DNA from: Sphingobium yanoikuyae | Lineage (GTDB): Bacteria; Pseudomonadota; Alphaproteobacteria; Sphingomonadales; Sphingomonadaceae | DNA: 64,000 bases | Direction of reading: 5' to 3' | NCBI RefSeq assembly: GCF_013001025.1 | Contig: NZ_CP053021.1 | Location: forward strand, 4,719,001 to 4,783,000 | In this document: piece by piece, positions 52,226 to 61,267 of the stretch | How the letters are laid out: every line of letters begins with the position of its first letter | Numbering within the stretch: the stretch's first letter is position 1 | Program-made: the position numbers and the translations under genes | The notes under the pieces: generated by a model | What the model saw: the letters and a program-made list of their open reading frames with translations, nothing else | The model's database searches: none | Told to the model about the DNA's origin: nothing

Positions 52226-52300
52226 GGTGGGCGATGACGGGCTCGAACCGCCGACATTCTCGGTGTAAACGAGACGCTCTACCAACTGAGCTAATCGCCC
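52225..52300 (-). tRNA. tRNA-Val (anticodon UAC)
   Basis: The reverse complement folds with acceptor arm GGGCGAT/ATCGCCC, D-arm GCTC...GAGC, anticodon stem TCTCG/CGAGA, loop TTTACAC with TAC in the middle, T-arm GGCGG-TTCGAGC-CCGTC, discriminator A and an encoded CCA. UAC reads valine GUA and, with modification, GUG. Confidence 0.95.
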
Positions 52301-52368
52301 CCATGGGGTGCGGGCGCTTCTAGGGCTTTTGGCGCGCGGGTCAAGCGGCCTTTATCCGATGGGGTAGA

Positions 52369-53358
52369 TCAGTGCGCGCGATAGCGATGGCTGGCGCCGA
52401 ACCAGCGGATCAACTGGTCAGCCGCGTCGTCGGCGAGCGCGATGAAGATGCGGCGACCGTCATGCGGATCGGCACGACGCTCGACCAGGGCCTTGTCCGT
52501 CAATGTGCGAATCCAGCGCAGCGCCGTGGTCGGCGGCACGGCGGACGCGATGCACAGGCTGGAGACCGAGACATGGGCCTGTTCCAGCCGGGCGGCGAGC
52601 AGGTCGAGCATCATGTCCCAGGCCGGATCGGCGAACAGGTCGCCGGGCAGGAAATCGGCGCGCAGCCGGCGGGCGCGCAGCAGGTCGCGGACCTGTGCGG
52701 CGGTGACGCAGGCGGTTTCCGCCATGGTGGCCGCACCGATCGCGGCCATGGCCGGCATGGCGGTATAGCCGCCCTGGCGATCGGCGATGCGGGCGGGCAT
52801 GTCGAACGCGGGGAGCGTCGGGCGCGGCCGATCGGTCAGGGCCTCGATCGTGCGAGCAAGACGGCTGACTTCCTCGCTCAGCCGCTGCAGCCGGTTGCCG
52901 TCGCTTTCATGGGTGGCGTCGTGCAGATTATGGGGCATAGCATCGCCGTGCGCGGCGGCGAGCAGGGCGGCGGCGATGTCGCCATTGTCGGGACTGCACA
53001 GCAACTGGGTCTGCGGGCTGCGCATGCAGGCATAGGCCATGTCGAGCGTCTCGATCCCGGCGAGCAGCACGACCGCCATGCGATTCTGAATCGCGATCGT
53101 CTCGACCTGGACGATCAGCCGTTCGAGCAACGGATCGGGCTGGTGGCAGAGCAGCAGCACGACGTCGCAGCCCACCTGCATGTCGAGCCGGGCGGCGGCC
53201 TGGCCGAGCGGCACGGTGCCGAGCAGGCGGAGGCCGGCGGCATCGGCCAGCATGGCGGCATCGTCGAACCATTCGTCATCGGCAACGATCAGCAGCCCGC
53301 GCCGGTCATCCGGCGCGGCATAGGGGCTATTATGATCGGTCGAGAAGGGATCGGCCAT
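52369..53358 (-). CDS. winged-helix regulator with degenerate receiver-like N-terminus
   Basis: The protein has 329 residues from ATG 53358; a longer frame to 53670 is unsupported. The C-terminal part (about 235-325) is a MarR-like winged helix: SVSSLCIASAVPPTTALRWI, then TLTDKALVERRADPHDGRRI, the wing. The N-terminal part (about 20-135) alternates hydrophobic strands and helices like a response-regulator receiver (GLLIVADDEW, CDVVLLLCHQ, MAVVLLAGIE, TQLLCSPDNG). It lacks a clear phospho-acceptor Asp/Lys set. A coiled segment (NRLQRLSEEVSRLARTIEAL) joins them. Its targets are unknown. Confidence 0.8.
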   Translation of the reverse strand: MADPFSTDHNSPYAAPDDRRGLLIVADDEWFDDAAMLADAAGLRLLGTVPLGQAAARLDMQVGCDVVLLLCHQPDPLLERLIVQVETIAIQNRMAVVLLAGIETLDMAYACMRSPQTQLLCSPDNGDIAAALLAAAHGDAMPHNLHDATHESDGNRLQRLSEEVSRLARTIEALTDRPRPTLPAFDMPARIADRQGGYTAMPAMAAIGAATMAETACVTAAQVRDLLRARRLRADFLPGDLFADPAWDMMLDLLAARLEQAHVSVSSLCIASAVPPTTALRWIRTLTDKALVERRADPHDGRRIFIALADDAADQLIRWFGASHRYRAH

Positions 53359-53578
53359 CACCACGCAATCTCCCGTGCCTGTTATGTTCCGCAGCTTAGC
53401 CGCTTGCCCACCGGGCGCAGCCGGCGCTGACTCCATAATGGCGCAAATGCACGGGGCTGTCGTGATGGCCGTCACGCGCCCGCGATATCGGCGGGAATGC
53501 GGAAGCGAAAAGGGCGCCGGCTGATGCGGGCGCCCTGTTCTGCCTATTCGATCCGAAATGGAGTCATTTCGTCGCAGG

Positions 53579-54430
53579 TCAGACCGCGGTGCGGCGGGCG
53601 AAGTCGATATAGAGTTCGCGCAGCCGGGTCGCGACCGGGCCGGGCGTGCCGTCACCGACCGGCTGGCCATCGATTTTGACGATCGAAAGGCAGAAGGTCG
53701 AGGCGCTGGTCATGAAGGCTTCCTTGGCGGCGAGCGCTTCGGCGAGGGTGAAGGGGCGGCGGATGACGGCGACGCCGCTTTCCTCGGCAAGGGCGGTCAG
53801 CGCCGCACCGGTGCAGCCGGCCAGCACCGACTGGCTGTAGGGGCGGGTGACGATGCCTTCGTCGGTGACGATGAAGGCGGTGGAGGAGGCGCCTTCGGTG
53901 ATGAAGCCATCCTCGATCATCCAGGCTTCCTGCGCGCCGGCTTCCTTGGCGGCCATCTTGGCCATCGCCTGGGCGAGCAGGCCGACGCTCTTGATGTCGC
54001 GCCGCGCCCAGCGCAGGTCGGCCATGGTGGCGACCGCGACGCCGGTCCTGGCGGCGGGCACATCGAGGAAGGTCTTGTTCTGGACGAACATGAACAGGGT
54101 CGGCTGTAGCCCGGCCGGCGGGATGAAGTCGCGGGTGACGTCAGCGCCGCGGGTGATCTGGAGATAGACCAGGCCCTCGCCAAGGCCATTATGGGCGACC
54201 AGCGCCTTCTGCGCCGCCTCGATCTCGTCCAGGGTCAGCGGCAGGGCGATGCCGATTTCAGTGCAGGAACGTTCCAGCCGGGCGAGATGGCTGGCGCTGT
54301 CGACCAGCCGGCCATCGATCACGGCCGCCACTTCATAAATGCCGTCGGCGAACAGGAAGCCGCGATCGAGCGGGGAGATGCGGACGTCTTCGAGCGGCAG
54401 AAACTGGCCGTTGAGATAGGCGACGGACAT
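53579..54430 (-). CDS. dat: D-amino-acid transaminase (PLP class IV)
   Basis: The protein has 283 residues. The fold-type IV opening is VAYLNGQFLPLEDVRISPLD and the first PLP segment is RGFLFADGIYEV. The Schiff-base lysine is in RRDIKSVGLLAQAMAK, and IEDGFITEGASSTAFIV with LAGCTGAALTALAEESGV follows. The YxxFxxDG variant and the overall length fit D-amino-acid aminotransferase better than the branched-chain enzyme. It interconverts D-Ala and D-Glu, feeding the cell wall. A branched-chain role cannot be fully excluded. The repeat at 54505 precedes it. Confidence 0.88.
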   Translation of the reverse strand: MSVAYLNGQFLPLEDVRISPLDRGFLFADGIYEVAAVIDGRLVDSASHLARLERSCTEIGIALPLTLDEIEAAQKALVAHNGLGEGLVYLQITRGADVTRDFIPPAGLQPTLFMFVQNKTFLDVPAARTGVAVATMADLRWARRDIKSVGLLAQAMAKMAAKEAGAQEAWMIEDGFITEGASSTAFIVTDEGIVTRPYSQSVLAGCTGAALTALAEESGVAVIRRPFTLAEALAAKEAFMTSASTFCLSIVKIDGQPVGDGTPGPVATRLRELYIDFARRTAV

Positions 54431-54504
54431 GGCGGCGGGCGATCCTTGGTCTGGTGATTTACGCCGCCGCTTTTGCCGCCGCGGCGGCCGGGGTCAAGGC
54501 AGCG

Positions 54505-54563
54505 AAATAGGATTTGCGGCGCTTAACTTCGCATATTTCCCGCACATCGTGACATTATCTTGC
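54505..54563. repeat. 59-bp dispersed element, copy B
   Basis: This matches 40369-40427 at 49 of 59 positions. On the - strand it encodes a 10-codon frame MSRCAGNMRS (54555-54523), parallel to the frame of copy A. It lies in the 207-bp gap between the rpoN stop and the dat start, on the same strand as both. The shared 10-mer CTGTAGGACA is at 54625. Confidence 0.7.
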
Positions 54564-54637
54564 GCTGGCCTGATCCTATCGGAAAGTCAGGGGATGGCAG
54601 CGCCGATGATAGGGGAAAGGCCCGCTGTAGGACAGGC

Positions 54638-56155
54638 TCAGGCGGCCTTGCCCTTGAGCGCCTTTTGCCGGCGGCGCTGGACCGAGGAGCCGATGCCCAT
54701 GGATTCGCGATATTTGGCGACGGTGCGGCGGGCGATGTCCATGCCCTTGGCGCGCAGCAGGTCGACCAAAGTGTCGTCGGAGAGGATGGCATGGGCCTCC
54801 TCCGCGCCGATCAGCGCCTTGATATGGCTCTTCACCGCCTCGGCCGAGACGGCGCCGTCGCCATCCGCCGCCGCGACGCCGCTGGTGAAGAAATATTTGA
54901 GTTCGTAGAGGCCGCGCGGGCAGGAGAGATATTTGTTCGAGGTGACGCGGCTGACGGTCGATTCATGCATCTCGATCGCGTCGGCGACCGCGCGCAGCGT
55001 CAGCGGCTTGAGATAAGCGACGCCATTGCGGAAGAAATCCTCCTGCTGGCGGACGATCTCGCTCGCCACCTTGATGATCGTCTTCTGCCGCTGGTCGAGC
55101 GCCTTCACCAGCCAGTTGGCGCTGGCGAGGCAGTCGGCCAGCCAGGCCTTGCTCGCCTTGTCCTGCGGGCCGCCGGCCAGTTCGACATAATAGGTGCGGT
55201 TGACCAGCACGCGCGGCAGGGTGGCGCTGTTGACCTCTATGCCCCAGCCTTCGCGGGTGCGGCTGACGAACAGGTCGGGCGTGACCGGCGTCGCGCTGTC
55301 GCTGGCGAAGCGCAGGCCGGGCTTGGGATCATAGCCGCGCAGTTCGCGGATCATGTCGGCCAGATCCTCCTCATCCACGCCGCAAATGCGGCGCAGCTGG
55401 GGCAGGGCGCCCTTGGCCAGCAGGTCGAGATTGGCGAGCAGCCGCTGGATGCAGGGATCGTAGCGGTTCGCCTCCTTCGCCTGAAGGGCGAGGCATTCGG
55501 CGAGCGAGCGGGCGCCCACGCCGGTGGGGTCGAAGCTGTGGATAACTTCGAGCACGGCCTCGACCGTGAAGAGCGGCACGCCCAGGCCATGGGCGGTCTG
55601 GAGCAGATTGGCCTCCAGATAGCCCGCTTCGCTGATCTGGCCGATCAACTGGGTGGCGATCAGCAGCTCCATGCCCGACAGCGTGCTGCGGGCCTGGTCC
55701 ATCAGATGTTCCTGCAGGCTGGGCGCGGCATTGGCGAAACTGTCGAAATCGACCGCTTCGCCCGAACCGCTGCCACCGCCGAGCATGTCGAGCGAGCCTG
55801 AACCGCTGCCCGCGGCCATGCGGTCGGCCGGGCCATCGTCGATGAAGGTTTCCGTGCCATGATCGACGTCGAGCGGACTGTCGGCGCCGCCCAGCCCCTG
55901 GGCGATCAGATCGTCGCTGGCGCCGGTTTCTGCGGCCAGGGTCGGCGCCTCCACCTCGCGGTCGACGCCGCTGCCTTCCCGTCCACCGTCATCGGCGGCG
56001 CCCTGTTCGAGCAGCGGGTTCTTTTCCAGTTCGCCCGCGACGAACGCCTCGATCTCCAGATTGGACAGCGCCAGCAGCTTGATCGCCTGCTGGAGCTGCG
56101 GCGTCATCACCAGAGACTGGCTCTGGCGGATGTCGAGGCGTGGCCCGAGCGCCAT
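54638..56155 (-). CDS. rpoN: RNA polymerase sigma-54 factor
   Basis: The protein has 505 residues. Region I is glutamine- and leucine-rich (RQSQSLVMTPQLQQAIKLLA), region II is acidic and variable (about 60-140), and core-binding regions follow (SLAECLALQAKE). The helix-turn-helix region is around HESTVSRVTSNKYL, with the RpoN box at ARRTVAKYRE near the C-terminus. It directs RNA polymerase to -24/-12 promoters such as the glnK promoter in this window. Between rpoN and lptB lie only 45 bp, a widely conserved adjacency. Confidence 0.95.
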   Translation of the reverse strand: MALGPRLDIRQSQSLVMTPQLQQAIKLLALSNLEIEAFVAGELEKNPLLEQGAADDGGREGSGVDREVEAPTLAAETGASDDLIAQGLGGADSPLDVDHGTETFIDDGPADRMAAGSGSGSLDMLGGGSGSGEAVDFDSFANAAPSLQEHLMDQARSTLSGMELLIATQLIGQISEAGYLEANLLQTAHGLGVPLFTVEAVLEVIHSFDPTGVGARSLAECLALQAKEANRYDPCIQRLLANLDLLAKGALPQLRRICGVDEEDLADMIRELRGYDPKPGLRFASDSATPVTPDLFVSRTREGWGIEVNSATLPRVLVNRTYYVELAGGPQDKASKAWLADCLASANWLVKALDQRQKTIIKVASEIVRQQEDFFRNGVAYLKPLTLRAVADAIEMHESTVSRVTSNKYLSCPRGLYELKYFFTSGVAAADGDGAVSAEAVKSHIKALIGAEEAHAILSDDTLVDLLRAKGMDIARRTVAKYRESMGIGSSVQRRRQKALKGKAA

Positions 56156-56200
56156 CAGCCGGGCCGTCCTGCATCAGCGAGGGGGCGCCGGGCAATCATG

Positions 56201-56986
56201 TCAGAGCTGGAAATTCTCGCCCAGATAGAGGCGGCGAACATCGGGATGGGCGACCAGTTCGGTCGGGCTGCCGGCGAACAGCACCTGGCCGCTGTAGATG
56301 ATGCAGGCGCGGTCGACGATTTCCAGCGTCTCGCGCACATTATGGTCGGTGATGAGGACGCCGATGCCGCGCGTCTTGAGCTGCTTCACCAGGTCGCGAA
56401 TGTCCGCGATCGACAGCGGATCGATGCCGGCGAATGGCTCGTCGAGCAGCACGATCGAGGGATCGGCGGCCAGCGCGCGGGCGATTTCGCAGCGACGCCG
56501 TTCACCGCCCGACAACGCCATGGCGGCGGAATCGCGCAAACGGGTCAGGCCGAATTCGTCGAGCAGCTGTTCCAGCTTCTCGGCACGGGCGGCCTTGTTG
56601 GGTTCGGCCATTTCCAGCACGGCGCCGATATTCTGTTCGACCGTCAGGCCCCGGAAGATCGAGGTCTCCTGCGGCAGATAGCCCAGGCCCAGGATCGCGC
56701 GGCGATACATGGGCAGGCCGGTAATATCCTGGCCGTCGAGGATGATGCGGCCCTGATCGGGACGGACGAGGCCCATGACCGAATAGAAGCAGGTCGTCTT
56801 GCCCGCGCCATTGGGGCCGAGCAGGCCGACGACCTCGCCCTTGCCCACGGTCAGCGACACGTCGGACAGGACGACGCGCTTGTCATAGCTTTTCGCGATC
56901 GAGATGACGGACAGGCCCTCGCCCACTTCCTGCGGAGCGAGCGGTCGCGCCGAAGCGGCCCTGTCCTGGATCGTCACATCGTCCAT
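56201..56986 (-). CDS. lptB: LPS export ABC transporter ATP-binding protein
   Basis: The protein has 261 residues from ATG 56986; ATG 57028 is an alternative. The ABC motifs are Walker A GPNGAGKTT, the Q-loop LPQETS, the signature LSGGERRR, Walker B IVLLDEPFAG and the H-loop ITDHNVRETL. The PQETSIFR and LITDHNV forms are typical of LptB, which powers lipopolysaccharide extraction with LptF and LptG. It stands upstream of rpoN, the widespread lptB-rpoN order. A short N-terminal extension (about 15 residues) is present. Confidence 0.93.
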   Translation of the reverse strand: MDDVTIQDRAASARPLAPQEVGEGLSVISIAKSYDKRVVLSDVSLTVGKGEVVGLLGPNGAGKTTCFYSVMGLVRPDQGRIILDGQDITGLPMYRRAILGLGYLPQETSIFRGLTVEQNIGAVLEMAEPNKAARAEKLEQLLDEFGLTRLRDSAAMALSGGERRRCEIARALAADPSIVLLDEPFAGIDPLSIADIRDLVKQLKTRGIGVLITDHNVRETLEIVDRACIIYSGQVLFAGSPTELVAHPDVRRLYLGENFQL

Positions 56987-57138
56987 CACTTCAATCCTTG
57001 TGCCGCCAAATCGGGGTGCGGCGGACATGGGTCCGCCTGCGGCAATTGGCAAGCTTTGTGCATGGGATCGCCGCCGGGGCAAGGGGAAAATGCGATGGAG
57101 AAGAGGGGGATGGGCGTGCCATCCCCCTGATGCGCGGG

Positions 57139-58773
57139 TTATTCCACCATGATGCGCGGGTTGGGCAGGACGACGCCGACATCGCTGGCATAGGCGTCCC
57201 ACGCCTTTTCCAGCGCCGCCCGGCGTGCCGGTTCGCGGGCGGACAGGTCCGTGGTCTCGCCCGGATCGGCGGCGATGTTGAACAGATGCCATTGGCCATC
57301 GCCGGCATCGGTGATCTTCCAGTCGCCCTGACGCAATGCGCGCGAGCCGAACAATTCGGTGCCGATCGCCTCGCTGGCGGGATGCACCGTCTGCGCCGTG
57401 CCGGCGAGCCAGGGCGCCCAGCTGGTGCCACGGATCGGCTGGACGGTGCGGCCCTGGAACGTCCCCTTGGGCGGGGCGATGCCGGCAAGGTCGATCAGCG
57501 TGGGCGCGACGTCCATGACATTGAGATAATCATGGGCGATGCTGCCGGGCTTCTTCACCGCTGGTCCGGAGAGAAAGGCGGTGGTGCGGGTGCCACCCTC
57601 GGTCGCGAACGCCTTGTAGAGCCAGGAGGGGGTGGTCGCCGCCTGCGCCCAGCCGGGGCCATAGCTGATATAGCTGCTGTCCTTGCCGAGATTGTCATAG
57701 CTGTTGTCGGCCGCCTCGGCGCGGGCGCGGAAGCGGGGATTTTTGGCATGGACCAGGTCCATCCCCTCGGCGCCATTGTCGGCGAGGAAGAGGATGACGG
57801 TATTGTCATATTCGCCACTGGCCTTGAGCGCATCGATCACCCGGCCGACATTCTGGTCGAGGCGGTCGACCATCGCGGCATAGATTTCCATCGTCCGCGA
57901 CGCGGTCTTCTTCTCGTCCGGGGTCAGCTCTGCCCAAGGCTTGCTGTTTTCAAGGGGGTGCTGCGCGGCACTGGCCGGGACCAGGCCGAGGGCGACCTGC
58001 TTCTTGAGCCGCTCGGCGCGCAGCGCTTCATAGCCCGCCTCATAGCGGCCCTTATATTTGGCGATGGTTTCGGCCGGGGCCTGTAGCGGCCAGTGCGGCG
58101 CGGTGAAGGCGAGATAGGCGAAGAAGGGCTTGTCGTCCTTCGTCGTCTTGATCTGGTCGATCAGCTTGGTGGCGAAGGCGTCGGAGGAATAATAGTCGCT
58201 GGGCAGGCTTTCGAGCGTGCGGCCATCCTCGCGATAGGTGGTGAAGCCGGGCTTGGGCGTGGCCGAAATGTCGGTGCCATAATGATTGCCCGCCCCCTGC
58301 AGCAGCGCGAAGCTGTGCTGGAACCCGCGGGCATGGGGATCCTGCTCGGGCGTGAGGCCCAGATGCCATTTGCCCGAAAAGAGGGTGCGATAGCCGCCGG
58401 CGGTCAGGACTTCGGGCAGGGCGGCGATGTCGGTGCGCAGATAGCCTTCATGACCGGGCTTGCCGACCTGATTGGGGGCCTGCATTTCCGCCATGGTGCC
58501 AAGGCCGGCGCGATGATTGTCGGTGCCCGACAGCAGCATCGAGCGGGTCGGCGAGCAGGTCGGCGCGGTGTGGAAGCCGGTGAGGCGCACGCCCGACAAA
58601 GCGAGCCGGTCGAGATTGGGTGTGGATATCTCGCTGCCAAAGGCGCCGAGATCGGAATAGCCCAGGTCGTCGGCGACGATCACCAGGAAATTGGGACGCT
58701 TTTCCTGCGCCGCCGCGGGCGTGGTGAGGGCGGTGGCCAGCGCCAGGCTGGCAAGGATAGTGCGGAGCTTCAT
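57139..58773 (-). CDS. arylsulfatase
   Basis: The protein has 544 residues with a signal peptide (MKLRTILASLALATALTTPA). The metal-binding N-terminus is LVIVADDLGYSDLGAFG. The sulfatase motif PTCSPTRSMLLSGTDNH holds the Cys that anaerobic or FGE-type enzymes convert to formylglycine (C-x-P-x-R). Further ligands occur in SGKWHLG and LFLADNGAEG. It hydrolyses sulfate esters in the periplasm. A perfect hairpin separates it from the dioxygenase gene, so it may be expressed separately or attenuated. Confidence 0.92.
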   Translation of the reverse strand: MKLRTILASLALATALTTPAAAQEKRPNFLVIVADDLGYSDLGAFGSEISTPNLDRLALSGVRLTGFHTAPTCSPTRSMLLSGTDNHRAGLGTMAEMQAPNQVGKPGHEGYLRTDIAALPEVLTAGGYRTLFSGKWHLGLTPEQDPHARGFQHSFALLQGAGNHYGTDISATPKPGFTTYREDGRTLESLPSDYYSSDAFATKLIDQIKTTKDDKPFFAYLAFTAPHWPLQAPAETIAKYKGRYEAGYEALRAERLKKQVALGLVPASAAQHPLENSKPWAELTPDEKKTASRTMEIYAAMVDRLDQNVGRVIDALKASGEYDNTVILFLADNGAEGMDLVHAKNPRFRARAEAADNSYDNLGKDSSYISYGPGWAQAATTPSWLYKAFATEGGTRTTAFLSGPAVKKPGSIAHDYLNVMDVAPTLIDLAGIAPPKGTFQGRTVQPIRGTSWAPWLAGTAQTVHPASEAIGTELFGSRALRQGDWKITDAGDGQWHLFNIAADPGETTDLSAREPARRAALEKAWDAYASDVGVVLPNPRIMVE

Positions 58774-58791
58774 GGGGTCTTCCGTGAAAAG

Positions 58792-58818
58792 GGGCCGCGT
58801 CCGAAAGGAACGCGGCCC
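58792..58818 (-). terminator. hairpin between tauD-like gene and arylsulfatase
   Basis: A perfect 9-bp stem GGGCCGCGT/ACGCGGCCC with a 9-base loop is followed on the - strand by CCTTTTCACGG, a short U-rich run. It would end or attenuate the receptor-transporter-dioxygenase message just before the arylsulfatase start. Confidence 0.65.
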
Positions 58819-58865
58819 AGTGTGCCGAAGTTCAGGGACAGGGTGGGGGGGTGAGCAAGCCCTGC

Positions 58866-59804
58866 TCAGGCGGCTTCGGCAATCTTGCCATCTTCCTTCT
58901 TGATGATGCGGCTGTTGCGGCCGTCGATCGAGACGGGGACGGTGCCGGCGATGGTGGCGCGGCGCAGCTGGCGATGCTGGGTGCCGAAATCGGCGATGGC
59001 GCGATGCTGGGTGGCGCGATTGTCCCAGATGGCGACGTCGCCCGGCTGCCAGCGCCAGCGCACGGTGTTTTCCGGCCGGGTCACGGCATCCTGGAAGGTG
59101 GCGAAGAGGCGCTGGCTGTCGGCCTGGCTGAGGCCGACGAACTGCTTGAAGAAATGGCCCAGGATCAGCGAACGCTCGCCGCTTTCGGGATGGACATGGA
59201 CCAGCGGATGCTCGGTTTCATAGACGGTCGAGGCGAAGACCTCGCGATAGCGCTTCACCGCTTCCTCATTCGCGTTGGTGACGACCGAGGCATAGTCATA
59301 GAGGTTGGAATGGACCGCCCACAGGCTGTTGGCGAGCTGGCGCAATGGTTCGGGCAGTTCCTCATAGGCGGCCGCCGTATTGGCCCAGAGCGTGTCGCCG
59401 CCCGCCTGCGGGATGACGATGGCGCGCAGGATCGAGGATTCGGGATAGGCAGGGACGAAGGTGACGTCGGTGTGCCAGCTCGACGCGGCGCGGCCTTCCT
59501 TCGAATCCAGTTCCAGCAGATATTTCGAGCCGGGCACGACCGGGACGGTCGGGTGGGCGACCGGCTTGCCGAACCGTTCGGCAAAGGCTTCCTGGCCGGC
59601 ATCGTCGAGATGATGCTGGGCGCGGAAGAAGATCACCTTGTGACGGACGAGGGCGGCGCGGATCGCGGCGATGGTGGCGTCGTCAAGGTCGCCGCCCAGC
59701 GCGACGCCGCGGATCTCCGCGCCGATGCGGCCGGCGACGGGAACGACATCGAGCGGACCGTCGGCATCGGCGGCGTTGAGGAAGCTCTGGGTCAGGATGG
59801 TCAT
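58866..59804 (-). CDS. TauD/TfdA-family Fe(II)/2-oxoglutarate dioxygenase
   Basis: The protein has 312 residues from ATG 59804, preceded by AAGGAG. The iron site is the SSWHTDVTFV HxD pair with a distal His in NRATQHRAIADFG, and an Arg follows for 2-oxoglutarate (HRQLRRATIAG). The pattern is close to AtsK-type alkylsulfatases and TauD, which split sulfate esters or sulfonates to sulfite or sulfate plus an aldehyde. Its neighbours (arylsulfatase, transporter, receptor) favour a sulfur-scavenging role. The exact substrate is unknown. Confidence 0.9.
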   Translation of the reverse strand: MTILTQSFLNAADADGPLDVVPVAGRIGAEIRGVALGGDLDDATIAAIRAALVRHKVIFFRAQHHLDDAGQEAFAERFGKPVAHPTVPVVPGSKYLLELDSKEGRAASSWHTDVTFVPAYPESSILRAIVIPQAGGDTLWANTAAAYEELPEPLRQLANSLWAVHSNLYDYASVVTNANEEAVKRYREVFASTVYETEHPLVHVHPESGERSLILGHFFKQFVGLSQADSQRLFATFQDAVTRPENTVRWRWQPGDVAIWDNRATQHRAIADFGTQHRQLRRATIAGTVPVSIDGRNSRIIKKEDGKIAEAA

Positions 59805-59835
59805 GGCAGGTCTCCTTGAGTTTATGCGTGGACGG

Positions 59836-61245
59836 TCAGGCGGGGATCGCGTCGCGCTGGTCGAGGGCGCGGCGGATTTCGGCATGGGCGGCTTCGTCGA
59901 GCGGGAAGCGCCAGATGATGAGGGTGGCGATGATGTGGGCCAGGGCCGGGCCGAGGGCGAAGACGGTCTTCAATCCTTCGAGCGCGGTGGGATCGTTGTG
60001 CGGGCCGGCGGCAAAGCCGAGCCAGGCGATGAGCGGCAAAGCGATGCCGATGCCGATCGCCGGGCCGAGCTTGGCCGAGAGGGTGAAGACCGAGAAGAAG
60101 AGGCCGGTGCGGTCATGGCCGGTGCGCAGCCGGTGGGCGTCGGCCACATCGGCGACCATGGCGCGCAGCATGAGGTTGCCCGAACCCTGGGTCAGCCCCT
60201 GGGCGATGGTGAGGGCGAGCAGCAGCGGCAGGCCGCCGGGGAAGACGAAGAGCAGGCCGATATTGATCGCCGCCTGGGCGATTTCGCCGCTGATCGCGGC
60301 CTGACGCTTGCCGATGCGGGTGCCGATGCGCAGCCAGATCGGCGCGGCGGCGACGCCGAAGATGAACTGGAGCAGATAGAGGCCGCTCGCCCAGGCGGGC
60401 AGGCCCATATACCAGACGGCGAAGAAGACGATCAGGCTGGCGCGGATCGACTGGCCGGCGGTGACCACCGCGTCGGAGGCGAGGACGCGCAGGAGCAACC
60501 GGTCGGAGAAGATGACGCTGGTGGCGCGCCAGAAGCTCTGGCGGACCGGCGGGGTGGCGGGCACCGGCGGTTCGGGCACGGAAAAGAGGGTGAGGGCGAG
60601 GCTGGGGATGAGGGTGGCGATGATGAAGCCGCCGACCAGCTGGAGCTTCAGCGTGCCATTGCCGGGCTCGACCTGGTCGAGGATGGTTGGCAGCACCAGC
60701 ACGGCGAGCAGGCCGATGGCGCGCAGCAGCGCCTGATAGCTGACGACGCGGGTGCGGCCATGATAATGGCGCGACAGCTCGCCGGCCCAGGCAGAGGCCG
60801 GTATCTCGATCATCGACCAGCCGAGATAGAAGAAGAAGAGGGCGGCGCCGAGATAGGCGGGCGTCACCAGCGCGGCGGGCGGGAAGAAGAGCAGGGCCGA
60901 GGACAGGCCGAACAGCAGGCCGCCGGCCGCGATCCACGGGCGGCGCCGGCCAAAGCGGCTGCGGGTGCGGTCGCTGAGCGCGCCGACCAGCGGATCGGCG
61001 CTGACATCCCAGATGCGGCCCAGCAGGAAGATGAAGCCGATGGTCGCGAGCGAGAGGCCGAACTGGGTGGCGTAAAGCTGGGGCACGAACAAGGCGAGCG
61101 GCAGGCCGGCGCCGGCGATCGGCACCGCGATCGAGGCGAAGCCGGTGAGGCGCAGGCGGGAGGGCTCCCCCTCCCCGACGCGGGCGGGTTCCGGCCGGGT
61201 GATGCTCCGGTCATCCAGATAGTCTGCGTAGGGAAGGGTAGCCAT
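59836..61245 (-). CDS. MFS transporter, GPH (glycoside-pentoside-hexuronide) type
   Basis: The protein has 469 residues from ATG 61245, preceded by GGAGG; a longer frame to 61362 is unused. Twelve membrane segments are likely. GRIWDVSADPLVGALSDRTRSRFGRRRPWI, in parts (DVSADPLVGALSDRTRSRFG, RRRPWI), is the GPH-family loop between helices 2 and 3. Later GQSIRASLIVFFAVWYMGL and FFSVFTLSAKLG follow. GPH carriers move sugars or related organic solutes with H+ or Na+. Here it may import the substrate, or release product, of the sulfatase and dioxygenase. Confidence 0.88.
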   Translation of the reverse strand: MATLPYADYLDDRSITRPEPARVGEGEPSRLRLTGFASIAVPIAGAGLPLALFVPQLYATQFGLSLATIGFIFLLGRIWDVSADPLVGALSDRTRSRFGRRRPWIAAGGLLFGLSSALLFFPPAALVTPAYLGAALFFFYLGWSMIEIPASAWAGELSRHYHGRTRVVSYQALLRAIGLLAVLVLPTILDQVEPGNGTLKLQLVGGFIIATLIPSLALTLFSVPEPPVPATPPVRQSFWRATSVIFSDRLLLRVLASDAVVTAGQSIRASLIVFFAVWYMGLPAWASGLYLLQFIFGVAAAPIWLRIGTRIGKRQAAISGEIAQAAINIGLLFVFPGGLPLLLALTIAQGLTQGSGNLMLRAMVADVADAHRLRTGHDRTGLFFSVFTLSAKLGPAIGIGIALPLIAWLGFAAGPHNDPTALEGLKTVFALGPALAHIIATLIIWRFPLDEAAHAEIRRALDQRDAIPA

Positions 61246-61267
61246 GATCTTGCCTCCGGATTGGGGG

